Shown piece by piece: positions 22,216-35,484 of a stretch of DNA of 64,000 nt. The stretch is from Cochliopodium minus. Taxonomy: Eukaryota; Discosea; Himatismenida; Cochliopodiidae. Each line of letters opens with the position of its first letter. Position 1 is the first letter of the stretch. Both the position numbers and the translations under genes were made by a program. The stretch covers positions 132,332 to 196,331 of the forward strand of contig JAMYWO010000035.1 in NCBI GenBank assembly GCA_024220525.1. The letters run 5' to 3'. A model generated the notes under the pieces. That model had not been told where the DNA came from and searched no databases. It saw only the letters and a program-made list of their open reading frames with translations.

Positions 22216-23464
22216 CATTTTGGATGATATGTCCCACTAAATAATTCCCGTTGGTAAAAGTGATTGAAAGAGAGTTTTGATCGATGAAAGAGATGCAAGA
22301 AATTGCGCTGCCGAAAAAAAGGGAAAAGTTTTTGGAGAAAGAAAAGTCGAGCAGACGGAAGTTTTGAGAGGAAAAAAAAATTTTGTGGAGAGAAAACTCG
22401 CTGGTGCTTTTTTTGACGGCCAAAAGACCTTGACCATCTCCCAAATCGTGGAAAATCAAGGAACTTAAAGATCTCAAATCTTCCTCTAAATGAAAATCGG
22501 AAATTTTTTCGAAAATGATTTCGCCATCTAGATAAGAAAAAGATGAGAGATAGATCTGACCATTGGAGAGACCAACCAAAAGGAGAATGTCACTCAAAAA
22601 ACAGAAGCTAGTGATGATTGCACTTGGGTGGAAATTTTTGATTGTTTCTTCTCTCAATACAAAAGATGAGCTGCTATTGAAGGGAACTTCACATTCGATG
22701 AAGAAAATGTCGTTGGACATGGTGGGAACAATCAAAAAAATGAATTTTTTGTTTTCTTCGTGGTAGAAGTTGGGTGTGAATATCATTTGTGTAGCTGTCA
22801 ACGTTCTTCTCTTTTCCAAGTAACTTTTTTCTTTTAAAAGATCCTTTTTCGTCTTGTACATCAATTTTGTTATGTCGGCGATTTGTTTGTATTCTACCAT
22901 GTGGTTTTTCGTCTTTATCATGATGTATATCTTGTCGTTGTTCGTTTTTATCGCCATCGCTTCGTCGAATTCTTTCGTGCAATATTCTGGTGAGAAAATT
23001 AGAGAGTGAAAGAAGAAGCTTTTCTTCTCTTGTACCAAAAACCCCACTTTTTCCCTGTTATTTTTTTCTTATTAATATATTTTTTTTAAGAAGAATATTT
23101 TTTGATAAATTAGTATTATTTACCACGATCAAACTTTTCTATTGGAAATGTATCTTCAATTATTTTATTTATGCAACCATTCGGTATATTATCCAATAAA
23201 TCCTTTGAATAAATAAAATTAACTGAATATAATTACAAATATGATTTGAAAGAAATCAAAAATATGCCCTAAAATATCCTTTTCAAAGCAAATTACAATC
23301 AAATAGATCCTATCTTCGAATAGTATGGCTACATTGTCCCTTCTTTTTGTAATAACCAATGAATTTGGAAGAAATACCTCATAAGGACATGGTATTCTAA
23401 AATTAGGATCAAAATAAGAATTCATGTTATAACTAACTTCAAGTTCTGAAATCTCCTCAATCAT
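22216..23464 (-). CDS. GTF3C4: TFIIIC 90 kDa subunit, N-terminal half (3' truncated)
   Basis: TFIIIC recruits TFIIIB to RNA polymerase III genes. Three exons: 23464-23237 (start ATG), 23202-23124 and 23046-22216. The sequence fits the N-terminal propeller (TFIIIC_delta): DNVAILFEDRIYLI, FSPEYC, AMAIKTNNDKIYIMIKTKN, then KQIADITKLMYKTKKDLL, and DILLLVGLSNGQIYLSSF. The last exon ends HIIQNG at a phase-1 donor (22215). Downstream on this strand there is only A/T repeat and then the oppositely oriented RCC1 gene. The missing continuation is found 34 kb away at 57012-58282, with a phase-1 acceptor and the expected next strand (TAISPHRLYSIIVSN). The start exon overlaps no other gene. Confidence 0.7.
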
Positions 23465-23772
23465 TTTTTTTTATTTATATTTCAGTTAAAAATATAATCC
23501 CTCAAATTCTCCTTTATCTCCTAATAAATTCCGTAAAGGGCTAGAAGAATGCATCTCCAAAGTATTTCAATAAATAAAATTCTTCTTCAAGAAATCCTTT
23601 GATTTCAAAAAGGATCTTCCAACAATTTTTTTTTTATTCAATTAGCTCTCATTAAATCAAAATTAGGTTCAATTCATGAAAGCTTTAGTGTAATCTTCAA
23701 GTTTTGATTGGAATAAAGAAAAAAATTAAAATAAAAAAAAAAAATTTAAAAAGCAAATATCAATAAATAAAG
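23465..23772. other. Divergent promoter region, 308 bp
   Basis: This stretch separates the start of the TFIIIC90 half-gene (minus) from the start of HPPD (plus), so it should hold both promoters. The sequence is less repetitive than the introns. I can name no specific site. Confidence 0.5.
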
Positions 23773-25692
<1,920 letters not shown>

Positions 25693-25879
25693 AAGGAAGA
25701 AAAATCATTAAAAATAATTTTTTTAAAAAAAAACTTTTCATAAAACTTTAATAAAATAAAATTATTTTAATAATTAATTAAAGAAAGTTGAATGAGGTTT
25801 TGGAAGATCTTTCTTTTTTTTTTTTTTTTTTTTTTTGATTTAATAAAATTATTATCTCAATTTCAAAAAAAAAAAAAAA

Positions 25880-27070
25880 ATGGAACTTGGTGAAGATAGA
25901 GAAAGATTATTCAAATTCTTTTCAGAAAATGTAATAAGAATATTTAAATTTAATTTAAGATATTTTGATTCATTTAGTTGGTAAATTCTCCCAAAATGTT
26001 TCTTTATAATTCTATATTGTTTTTGTCAACAAAAAAAAAAGGAAAATGTAAAATTCTTCAAAAAAATAAATGCATTAAACTGATGATATTTTAAAGTGGG
26101 TAAGAGTCTTGATGAATTTTATTCATATTAATTACCAAAAAAAAAAGACTTTTACAACAGGAGTAAAATTATTTAAAAATTTTCTACAAAATTTTAAAAA
26201 AATTTTTTTAAAATTTAGTGGGTTAAAGAAAATTCTTTTTTTTTTTCAAGAATTTATTCCTTAAAAATATTTAGGGGGTTGGGATTTTTTAGATTTTTTT
26301 TTAAATTTTCTTTTTAATATTATAAATTGAATAGGAAGTAAAATTTTTTTAAAAAAGGAAAATTCTTTTAAAGAAATTTAAAACTATCTAATATTTGAAA
26401 GGAACTTGGTGTAAAAAAAAAAAATTTTTTTTTTTTTTTTGTACTTTGAAATCAATTCAAAAAGGTAGCAATAAAAGAAAATCAGTTGGTGGAAGAAAAT
26501 GAAATCAACATAATCACTTATTTGATAGAATTTATTGATTATTATGGATTCAATAATGAAAAAGGAATTACTTGGCTTGACTTATCTAAAATGACGCTGA
26601 ATTTTCATTGTTACTTTGTTATTCTCGAGTGGCTCGAAAAAATTAATATAACCACAATTAATATAGCTTTTCCTAATTCTCAAGAATTTTCTCAAATTAC
26701 TTTGCAAATAAAAAATTTAACTAGTGAAAATTTCAGCAATACTTTGTTGTCTAAAAAGAGGGTCGAAGTAAAATTTAAAATAAATTCTTTTTTAAATTCT
26801 TTTTTTAATTTTTTTTAAAAAATTTTAAATTAGAAAACTATTTGGAAACCAGAAATTCATTATTTATTTCCTTATCAAACTTTTAAAATGCCTGTTTTGA
26901 CTTTTGTTATTTGTTTAAAAATAATCCAAAAATTCACACAGAAACACAAAATTCCAATCAGGTTCCCCAAACCAATTCTTCACATGATTATAAGAAGTTT
27001 TTTGACTATTAAAGCAGACTCTTTTATGATGATGTTTGACAACAACATCCATTATTTTAAAAAAATTTAA
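25880..27070 (+). CDS. Unknown protein with F-box-like tail
   Basis: Three exons: 25880-25930 (MELGEDRERLFKFFSEN), 26465-26767 and 26834-27070, all joined in phase 0, about 195 residues. I recognise no family. The middle exon encodes a helical region (IITYLIEFIDYYGFNN) and a part with LEWLEKINITTINIAF. The last exon contains IRFPKPILHMIIRSFL, faintly similar to the F-box-like segment of the paralogues upstream, but this may be chance. The first intron (about 535 bases) is long for this window, and at 26401 it repeats an 11-base stretch of exon 1 (GGAACTTGGTG). Confidence 0.5.
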
Positions 27071-27086
27071 ATTAAAAAATTTAAAA

Positions 27087-27481
27087 ATGAAAAAAAAAAT
27101 GAAAAAAATTAAATTAACTGATTTCAAAAAAATTCACAAGGAATATACCAAATCTGCCCAAAAATATATCTCTGGCACTTATATCCCCAGCGATAAATTC
27201 ATCAACACTGTCATTGAGTCTCCAGATATGATCGATGATAAGCTCAAAATCAAATATCTCCAACAAATGCATGAATATACTGTTCTTATCAATTCTATTC
27301 AAGATTATTATGTACTTAAAAATTTTATCATCCTTTTTTGCTGTACAAATTTTTTAATATTATTTTATTGTAGGATACTGCTAAAAAATTCGGGATTGGT
27401 GAAACAGTGGATCAAAGAGATAGAGTTAAAAAAATTGCTAATCGTGTTGGATTGAAAGTAACATACAAAGATGAAAAATAA
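27087..27481 (+). CDS. FMC1-like mitochondrial ATP synthase assembly factor
   Basis: Two exons, 27087-27311 and 27374-27481, phase 0, about 110 residues, very Lys-rich at the start. The pattern fits the small FMC1 family that helps assemble the F1 part of ATP synthase: a helix with KYLQQMHEYTVLINSIQDYY, then AKKFGIGETVDQRDR and the end KKIANRVGLKVTYKDEK, where FMC1 proteins have a conserved A-x-RVGL-x-(L/V)P-like end. The match rests on a short region, so another small LYR-like mitochondrial protein is possible. It starts 16 bases after the preceding stop codon. Confidence 0.45.
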
Positions 27482-27805
27482 TGATAATTAAAAAATCATT
27501 TTATTTAAAACATTGAAACAATATTGGATGGATAATAAAAATAAAGAATAAACATGGAGTGGATATGTAGAAATGAATACATAAAACATTATCATTTAAT
27601 GAGGGGTTTGCAATTTGATTGAGAATTTAAATTAACTGGATAATTTTGATATTCAATGATATAAATTAAAAAGTGAGATATGTTCATCTAAAAACATTAA
27701 ATAAGAGAATTTCATAAGATTGTTTTTTTTTTTCAGTCAAGATAAAAAAAATAAAAAAAAAATAATAATAAATAAAAATTTACACAAAAACTTTTTAATT
27801 TAAAA
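27482..27805. other. Intergenic stretch between convergent genes, 324 bp
   Basis: A/T-rich spacer with the 3' flanks of two genes that run toward each other. I see nothing specific in it. Confidence 0.6.
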
Positions 27806-30800
27806 TTATTTTGGGATGTCCAAGAAATATTTTTGAGTGATCTTGTCGTAGAGAATACGAGCAGAATAAGGCATCTTGGATCTCATACGGTTCAATACAT
27901 TCATGAGCCACTTGGAGTCCCAAATGGGAGCCTTTTTCATTCTCACGTGGTTGTGTCTGATAGGAACTAACTCCACACTCTTAAGACTAGTAGTTTTTCC
28001 ATTTTTTTCAATATTAAACTGATGAAGAAAAGCGAGCTCTGGTCTGTTTTTAAAAAGGAATTAAAATTTATTTAATTTTTTATTGATTTATTTTTTTTAT
28101 CATTTAATAACAAATTTTGTTTCCTTTTAAATTATTTTTTTGTTTATTTGTAAATCGTTGATTTTATATAAAATTTATTTTTTTATTATTTTGATTTTGA
28201 AAATAATATTTTTAATTTTTTGTTTTTTTGTTTATTTTAATTTTCAAAATTTTATTTTTCAAATTTTATTTTCAATGTTTTAATTTTTGTTTGAAAATAA
28301 CATTTTTTAAATTTTTTTTTATCATAAATTTTTTGTTTTTAATGTTTTTTAATGTTTTAGAATTTTTTTACCTGTAGTTTTGACATGGAAAAGCCCATGG
28401 AGGACAATTTCCCCAAACACCAGGGAAATGTCTGAATAGAATCTGCCCAGGAGCAAACACAATGACCTTATTCTTATAAATGATTGTGTTTTCCACATGA
28501 GCTGGCCCTGTTCCAAAAACCATATCACCTAAAAAAATCAAAAAAAATAAATAAAAAATAAATAAATAAAAAATAAATTAATTAAAAAGATAAATAAAAA
28601 AAAAAAAGTTAAATTAAAAATAAGACATAAATAAAAAATAAATAAATTTTTAATTGTAACGGTTATAATAAAAAAATATAAATAATGAAAAAGAAATAAA
28701 ATTTAAAAAAAATGATATTTAAAATATAAGAAATGAAAATAAAAAATAAAAGAAATATTAAAAAAATGAAAATAGAGAATAGAACTTTTTAAATTAATAA
28801 TGAATATAATAAATTAAAAAATATTTAAAACACAATATAATTAAAATAAAGAAAGAATGTTTAACCAAAATAAAAAATAATTACTTTAAAATAAAATTTA
28901 AAAATAAAAAATATTAAAAAAATGAAAATAATATTCGAAAATAAAATTAAAAAAATTTTTAAATTTTTTTTTAACCTCCAATATCTATGATTCTTTGGTA
29001 AAAATCACTTCTTTCATCTGTTGGCAACCATGAGAAAGCAGGACCTCCGTGAGTGAGAATAATGTTGAAATCTATCACTTTTCTAAAAAAAAATTAAAAA
29101 TAAATCAAAAATAATTAAAAAATAAGTAAATAAAAAATTAAAAAATGAAAAAAAATGAAAAAATAATCAAAACAAAAAGATTCATTTTAAAAATAAATTG
29201 AAAAAAAATAACAATGATAGAATGTTAAAAATAAATAATTTAAAAATAAAAAATAATTGAAATTTTTTAAAATAATGTTTAAAATAAAATAATAAAAAAA
29301 TTATAAAAAATGTTTAAAAATCTTAGAAATAATAAAATAAGTAAATTAAAAATAAGTAAATTAAAAAAATAACAAAGATAGAATGTTAAAAATAAATAAT
29401 TTAAAAAATAAAAAATAAAAATCATAATAAAATGTTTAAGTTCAAATTAAAAAAATGTTTAAAAATATTAAAATAAAATAATAAAATAATAAAATATTAT
29501 AACCTATTTAAAAAAATGCTTGTTTTAAGGTCTTTCAAAGATGTGTCAACACTAGCAGTGTTTTGCAAGTCAACAAGCCAAAGACCAGGGTCGGTGTCGT
29601 TGGAGGCGAGACATTGAGGAGGGAGGGCTTCTCCCCATCTTCTGCATGTGCAACGGACTGGTGGGTCATTTGCAGGTGTGCACACTTGTGCTACAATCGC
29701 CCAATATCCTATTTTTATTCCTAATGGAGAATATAAAAAAAATTTTAAAAAAAATCAAATATTAGGAAATTATAAATATAAAAAAAAAGATATTTAATAA
29801 ATATAAAAATAAAAAATAAAAACAAATTTTTATAAAAATAAAATTTGGAATAAAATAATGAATAAAGAAAAATAGAAAAAAAAATAGAAAAAATAAAATA
29901 AAAAAACAAAAATAAAACATAAAATATAAAAAAATAACTTCAAAAAAAGAAAAATAAAAACAAAAAATAAATTAAAAACATAATATTATGAAAGTTGATA
30001 AAAAAAAAATAAAAAAATAGAAAATAGAATTTTTTTTTGCCTTTATAATCAATAATGAGGGGTTTTCTAACATCTTTTGACAAGCCGACACCGACATATT
30101 TGACACCAGCCTTGTTCAAGTTGGAAGTGGTGTTGAGGAGACCTTCCAATCCCCAGTCGAACTGATGGTTGTTACCCAAAGACAAGATTGCATTACCTAA
30201 CATAGAAAAAGTCTCCGTCCAACCCTCTGGATCTTGGAATCTCGTCGGATGAATGTCTATCAAAGGAGAATCACTAATAAAAATATTATTTTTTTTTAAG
30301 CATGTATACAAGTTTATGTTTGAAAATCTGATCATAAAAAAAAAAATTCTTTATATTCTTTTGATCTACTATACTTTCGATTTAATAACAAGATTAACAT
30401 CTACAACTATTCCTTTCTTTTGGGATTTCTATCGAGTTTAAATTTCTTTGTAAGATATTCTTTATTAATTTCAATGTTTTCTTTGTATAATCAGAAGAAT
30501 TGATAAATAAAGGATTAATATTGTTGGTGTTGTTTTATATGTAGATTTTCAAACAAGTTGAAACGCTAAATCTTATATCTTTCAGTATGGATATCATGTG
30601 ATATAAAAATTTGATGTTTTCCAAAAAATTATAGTCGAGTGTATTGAGTTAATCAGGTTTATTGATCAAGTATGAATTTTGATGAAATGATTTTAGATGT
30701 CTAAAATATTACATCTATATAAAATTCAAAATATTACTTAAGTTTGAATACTAATAAATTAATATCAGTTTTCTGCAATAGTTTCTTCAATTATGTTTGG

Positions 30801-31317
30801 AATAAAAATATATAGCCTTAATAATAAATCAGCTTTCTTTTGTTTTATATAGAATTTCAATATGAATGAATTATTTTTGAAATATATGTTTTGATTGATG
30901 ATATTTCAGAAGATTGTAAATTATTCAAATGAATATACTCTATTGTTTCGTTATTAAATAAAAAATAGTATTCTACCTTATTGTTCCTTCGTGATTAAAG
31001 ATAAATCCATCCATAGATCTAATATAATCAAACATGTTTCCCCAAGGGTAAGAAAAATTGATTCCATTCTTTTCTTTCAAATTTGGAAGGATGGGATTGA
31101 GATGTCCATCACCTCCAAATAACAAGGAGATGCTGGTTATGTTATCTTTCTTCATCGTCTTTTTGGTGATGTGTAATGATCTTGTCCTTCTATTCTCTTC
31201 ATGTTGATCATATCTTTCAAATATGTTTGAAGGATCAAATTTATATACAACAAATACACTCAAGGATATTATTAGTATGCAAGATATAACGAGTACTATT
31301 GCATTCTTTTTTTCCAT
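27806..31317 (-). CDS. Membrane-anchored CapA-like metallophosphatase
   Basis: Six exons. The start at 31317 gives MEKKNAIVLVISCILIIS, a single N-terminal membrane anchor of type II orientation, followed by a charged stem. The body matches the CapA/PgsA-type fold of the calcineurin-like phosphatases: LLFGGDGHLNP (metal ligand Asp), NHEGTI (usually NxE), LGNNHQFDWGLEGL (Asn-His pair), ILTHGGPAFSW and GTGPAHVENTIIY (His motifs). Bacterial members are known from poly-gamma-glutamate capsule synthesis; the role of eukaryotic ones is unclear. Intron 1 (30274-30976, 703 bases) is by far the longest here, and its sequence is not low-complexity. The protein ends FLDIPK. Confidence 0.8.
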
Positions 31318-31554
31318 CCCTTTTTTTTTTCTTTGAAAATTATATTTCAAAGGATTATCTTTTGGAATACTAGTTGGCCTAATTTAATATAAACATATAC
31401 CCTCTTGGATCTATTTATCTGATGATATACCAATTTGTGAAAACAGAAATTGCATTACAAAATAATAAAAAAAATTTAAAGGATTAATCAATAATTTAGT
31501 TTAATATTTGGTTTTTATTGAAAGAGTTAATTCAAAAAGAGAAATATTCCTTGT

Positions 31555-32801
31555 TTATAATTCATCACTGGCAATATAATGAAATCCTCTCTTTAAGGGG
31601 GTTTGTGGTGGTTGAATAACATCAGTGAAATTATAACTCAACAAAATATCACGCATCTTTTGTCTGATTGAAACACATTCTTGGTTTCCATTGCAATAAG
31701 CGGTGGAATTCTCCAATCCCCATCCAGCATCATAAATCTCAATACCATTAACAGTACCATTGATCCAATGATGCATTTGTAAATCCAAAGTCTCGTTGAA
31801 AAATTTGATTTGTTGGAATTCAGTGCAATAACAAAAGTTCTCAGTATAATTGGTATAATTTTGATAGCATGCAGATACTTCAAGGATGACGGTGCGATTA
31901 CAGAATCCTGGATCGTTAGGATCCTTGAGGGATTCGTTGAATACACAAACATTCGAGAGGGTCATTCTTGGATAGGCATAGATTCCCAAGATGATCTCTG
32001 CATTAGGGAAGAGGGAGGTGATATTGGCGACATAATTGTTGTTATCAAATTCTGGTCCATTGATAGCGCATTTCACGTAGAGATGGATCACATCGATCAA
32101 ATCTCTGAGATCTGCATCTGGAATCCAGGTGAGGATATCTTCAATCTCTTCTACATACACAGTGATTCCGAATTTCAAGTTATTTCTGTGAATTGTGCTG
32201 ATTATTTTCCAAAGAGTAAGTCCTATCAAAAAATAATAAAAATTATTGAAACAAAAGAAGGGAGAAAAATTTTTTTTTTTTACCTCTTGTGCTTACATCC
32301 CAATTTCTAAAGTATCCTAAAATAATTATTTAAAAAAAATTAATATAAATTTAATATAAAATTAATCAAAAATTAAAAAAGAAATAGTAATTTAAAAATA
32401 ATTGAATAAATTTCCTTACCAAAGAAATCATCAAAAGCTAATTCTTGGAGAGGCCATCCTCTGTGTTCATCACTAGTATACTCCAAAGTAAGATTCCAAG
32501 CAACCCACTCAGAAAGAGTGTCATTGGTCAAATTGCTGACTTGACCGAGCATGTTCACCACCAAACCTTGGGTTCTTTGAGATCTCACCAAGTCAGATGA
32601 GTAACATTCTGTTACATTATCGCATGTGGTACGCGAGATTAAGATGCTTTTGTAGTGATCGCTTAGAAGTCTGTTGTAGTCTACGTCTGAACAGTTTTGT
32701 GGTACGCTATTTTGTCCGAAAATAAATATTTTTTGGTTGTTTGTTTGTTTTGAGAAGTGTATTAAGCATAACACCACTAACAATATTGATAAAATTTTCA
32801 T
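31555..32801 (-). CDS. Secreted N-glycosylated protein, TIM-barrel-like
   Basis: Three exons: 32801-32420, a short exon near 32315-32283 and about 32226-31555, with phase-1 introns. It opens with a clear signal peptide (MKILSILLVVLCLIHFSKQ) and carries more than ten N-x-S/T sites (for example NLTND, NYTNYTEN, NGTVNG) and many Cys, as expected for an exported protein. Recurring strand-like motifs such as ELAFDDFFGYF, LKFGITVYVEEIE, LIDVIHLYVK, AEIILGIYAYPR and GIEIYDAGWG are spaced as in a beta/alpha barrel with acidic residues at strand ends, which suggests a glycosidase-like fold. I recognise no named family, and the barrel assignment is inference. Confidence 0.65.
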
Positions 32802-33135
32802 TTTATTCTTTTGTTTTTGTTTTTTTTGTTTTTTTTTTTATTCTTTTTGAATTTTTTAATAAAAACAGAAATTAAGAACAAATATAAAGTAAAACATTTT
32901 AAATGATCTTTATCCCCAAATTAAATTGACATAATTCATTAAAGTAAATAAATTTGAATATGTTTACAAAAATAAAAAAAGTAAGAAAGAAAGCCTTTTA
33001 CGAGGAGAATCAACAAAAAAAAAATAATTGAGGTGATAGAACCTAAAATTGAAACTATTTTGCCAAAAGAATAAAATAATTTTGAAGAATATGCTTGATA
33101 TATAAAAAAAAAAAGAGCTGAATTGATTTGGGGAG
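32802..33135. other. Divergent promoter region, 334 bp
   Basis: Spacer between the secreted-protein gene (minus) and the AP-5 sigma gene (plus); both start codons face outward. The left part is T-rich, the rest mixed A-rich. No recognisable motif. Confidence 0.5.
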
Positions 33136-33931
33136 ATGGTATATTCAGTTATAATTCATTCAACAGAATTGGAAAAAGATATTATCGTATATTGCTCTTA
33201 TTTCTTTACCAGAAGAGGAAATGATAGTCAGAAAATAGCGAGGCAAACTGCTATTATCAGAAAGGTACAAGATGATCTCTCCATTTTCCAGAGCTATTCT
33301 CCAAATGATACTGATATCAAAGGAACCTTCACATTACCTGGACAAACAAAATTATTTAAGACAGAAAAAGTAGTTATATGGAGAAAAATATATGGGTAAA
33401 ATTAAGAATGAGGATCTGATTTAAATCATTTAAGTTCCAAATATTTTGAATTATTTATAAATAACAATTATACACAAAGATGTTAAATATATTTTGATAA
33501 TTTCAGATAAATATCTTTCTAATACTTATATTGAAAGAATCCAATGAATATTATTAACTTAATCACATTTTTCATCGAATTTTATGTTTGAATATCAATA
33601 TCTTACAAAATATTCCCCCAACATAAATGCTTTTAATAAAATCAATTCATCTATATCTTTATGATCTAATAGATCAGTATTCACAATAGTATGTGATAGA
33701 AATGAAAACACATTGCTCGCATCAACCTTTGTGGATATCTTCATCAAAACCCTTAATGAACATTTCAAGAACGACAAGCTCTTCATCCAACCCACTGAGC
33801 TCCTCAACAAACCCGAAGAAGTTCTAATTTTATTGAGCACTTATCTTCCAAATGGAAAATTATTGATCAGCACTTCCAAACATATTAAACATCTCAAAAC
33901 TGAATCAGATAATACAATTCTAGGAAAATAA
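33136..33931 (+). CDS. AP5S1: AP-5 complex sigma subunit
   Basis: AP-5 is a late-endosomal adaptor complex working with SPG11 and SPG15. Two exons (33136-33395 and 33673-33931) join in phase 2 at ATA-TAT-GG|A and give 172 residues, shorter than the human subunit mainly in a central loop. The longin-like fold is recognisable: the start MVYSVIIHSTELE, the helix KIARQTAIIRKVQDDL, the strand GTFTLPGQTKLFKTEKVVIW, then VFTIVCDRNENTLLAS with the D-x-x-EN turn typical of AP5S1, and the ending STYLPNGKLLI. The frame of exon 2 opens at an AATAG acceptor just before the SVFT stretch. Other AP-5 subunits are not in the window. Confidence 0.75.
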
Positions 33932-34000
33932 AAAATTTTGTAAATTTAAAATTGAATTTAATAAAAATTAAAAATTAAAATTAAATTTATAATTTTAAAT

Positions 34001-35225
34001 TCATTTTTTTTCTATTTCCACTTTGTCATTTTTTGAGGCTTCTCTATTTTCCACATCTTTCAAAAACTGATCTATGTCTTCTCCCAATGTGGACTTTAGA
34101 TGTTCCACAACATAAGAAATGATAAGCTTTGGTTCTATTTCTCCATCAACAACAAAAATTTTGTCTAAAAAAAAAAAAAAATTAACTTTTTATAAGACAA
34201 AAAAAAATTAAACAATAATTCTACCCAAATATTTTTCAATTTCATTGTTCCTAATCCATTTGGGCATTATTTTCATTTTTTTAAGATTTTCTTTGATTTG
34301 AAGCCTTTCTCTTTGGATTTCTTTCTTCTCCAGAATCTTCTCGTTGTACTTCAAGTAACAAGGCCACAGAACATTATCATAGTAATATTCTGGAACACTC
34401 TTAGTTCTCAACCTTCTAGATCTAGCCTCTTTCTTTCCAATATCTATTCCAAATAATTTTTAAAGTTTTATTTTTAAATTAATTTTTCAGTTTTATTTTT
34501 CACCTAAAAATATCAAAGTGTTTATTCTCGACAAAGTTTCATTGTGGCAAAATAACAAGAATCCTTCAATCACAATCACGTTTCTCTTTTCACCATTTTC
34601 TGAGTTATCGTTTTTGTTTTTAGAACATTTCTTACACTTTATTCCTTCATTTAAATTATTATTTTTTAAAATTTTTTTAAATTATCTAAAAACAAAATTT
34701 TACTTTTCTTGTGTATTTTTAAATCCTTCCAAAAAAATTTAATTTTTTAACTTTAAAAAAATTTTTTTTTACCAAATCAGCAAGAAAAGATTCCCAATCT
34801 ATTGCCTTTGTTAAAAATTAAGTTCGTTTTTTAAAATTCTAATGAAATTTCGTTTTTGTTTTTTTAAAATTTAAATATTACTTGGGGACATTCCCAGTTA
34901 AGAAATTCTTTGTTGAAAATTGGTTTTTGGAATAGAAAGAATTTATCTATCGTGGTGCTTTCCACAGATAAATATTTCGATAATATTGCTTCACGAAAAA
35001 TGAAAATATGAAAAAAAAATATAAAATATCTCTTCAATAGATCTCATTTATTACATTTCCCACTTCTTGAACTTTAAAAAAACATTTTATATTTCATGAA
35101 TTTCCAAATAAGTATCATTTTTCGACTTACCATCCTGCTATTCCAATCACTATTGGACTCAAGCATTCATTGCATTTAGGCTTGATTGGTTTTGTTTTTA
35201 ATCTTTGAAATTTTTTTGAATTCAT
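34001..35225 (-). CDS. Nicotinamide riboside kinase-like P-loop kinase
   Basis: The NRK/uridine kinase family phosphorylates nucleosides (nicotinamide riboside to NMN in NRK). Six or seven exons on the minus strand. Exon 1 ends PIVIGIAG, and a 17-base microexon (35055-35071) completes the Walker A loop as GIAGCSRSGKS. Then STTIDKFFLFQKP, NWECPQAIDWESFLADL (the acidic, Trp-rich motif of NRKs), VIVIEGFLLF (the Walker B-like strand) and RRLRTKSVPEYYYDNVLWPCY (lid with Arg residues, VxWPxY). The protein ends in a Lys-rich extension. NRK is the best fit because of the DWE and WP-Y motifs; uridine kinase is the alternative. The microexon would be lost by most gene callers. Confidence 0.8.
35055..35071 (-). 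other. 17-base microexon encoding the Walker A loop
   Basis: On the minus strand TTCAAGAAGTGGGAAAT is preceded by TTTAAAG and followed by GTAATAAATG. It joins TG| before and |CA after to encode CSRSGKS, the core of the P-loop. The phases on both sides fit only if this segment is an exon. Confidence 0.75.
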
Positions 35226-35484
35226 AATATCCTTTTAAATTTTTTTTATTTTTATTTCTCAATAGAATATCCCATGATTTTGATAGAATATCTTGTTAAA
35301 TTAGTATTTTGAAGCCAGAAATTATTCAAATCATTTTTTATTTAGTCAATTTAGGGTGTATTTATTAATTTTGTAAAGTGAGAAACATATTTGAGATATT
35401 AGTGGAATAATATCAAAGTTGTTTTTTTTAAATTATTTGAGAAATAAATAAAAAAAGGAGAAAAATACACATTAAAACACATAA

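Noticed and set aside
22563-22982. Small frames on both strands inside the TFIIIC90 half-gene
   Set aside because: They overlap the long minus-strand exon, whose frame matches a known family.
31638-32310. Overlapping 104- and 166-codon frames on both strands
   Set aside because: They are shadows of the secreted-protein exon, which has a signal peptide and glycosylation sites.
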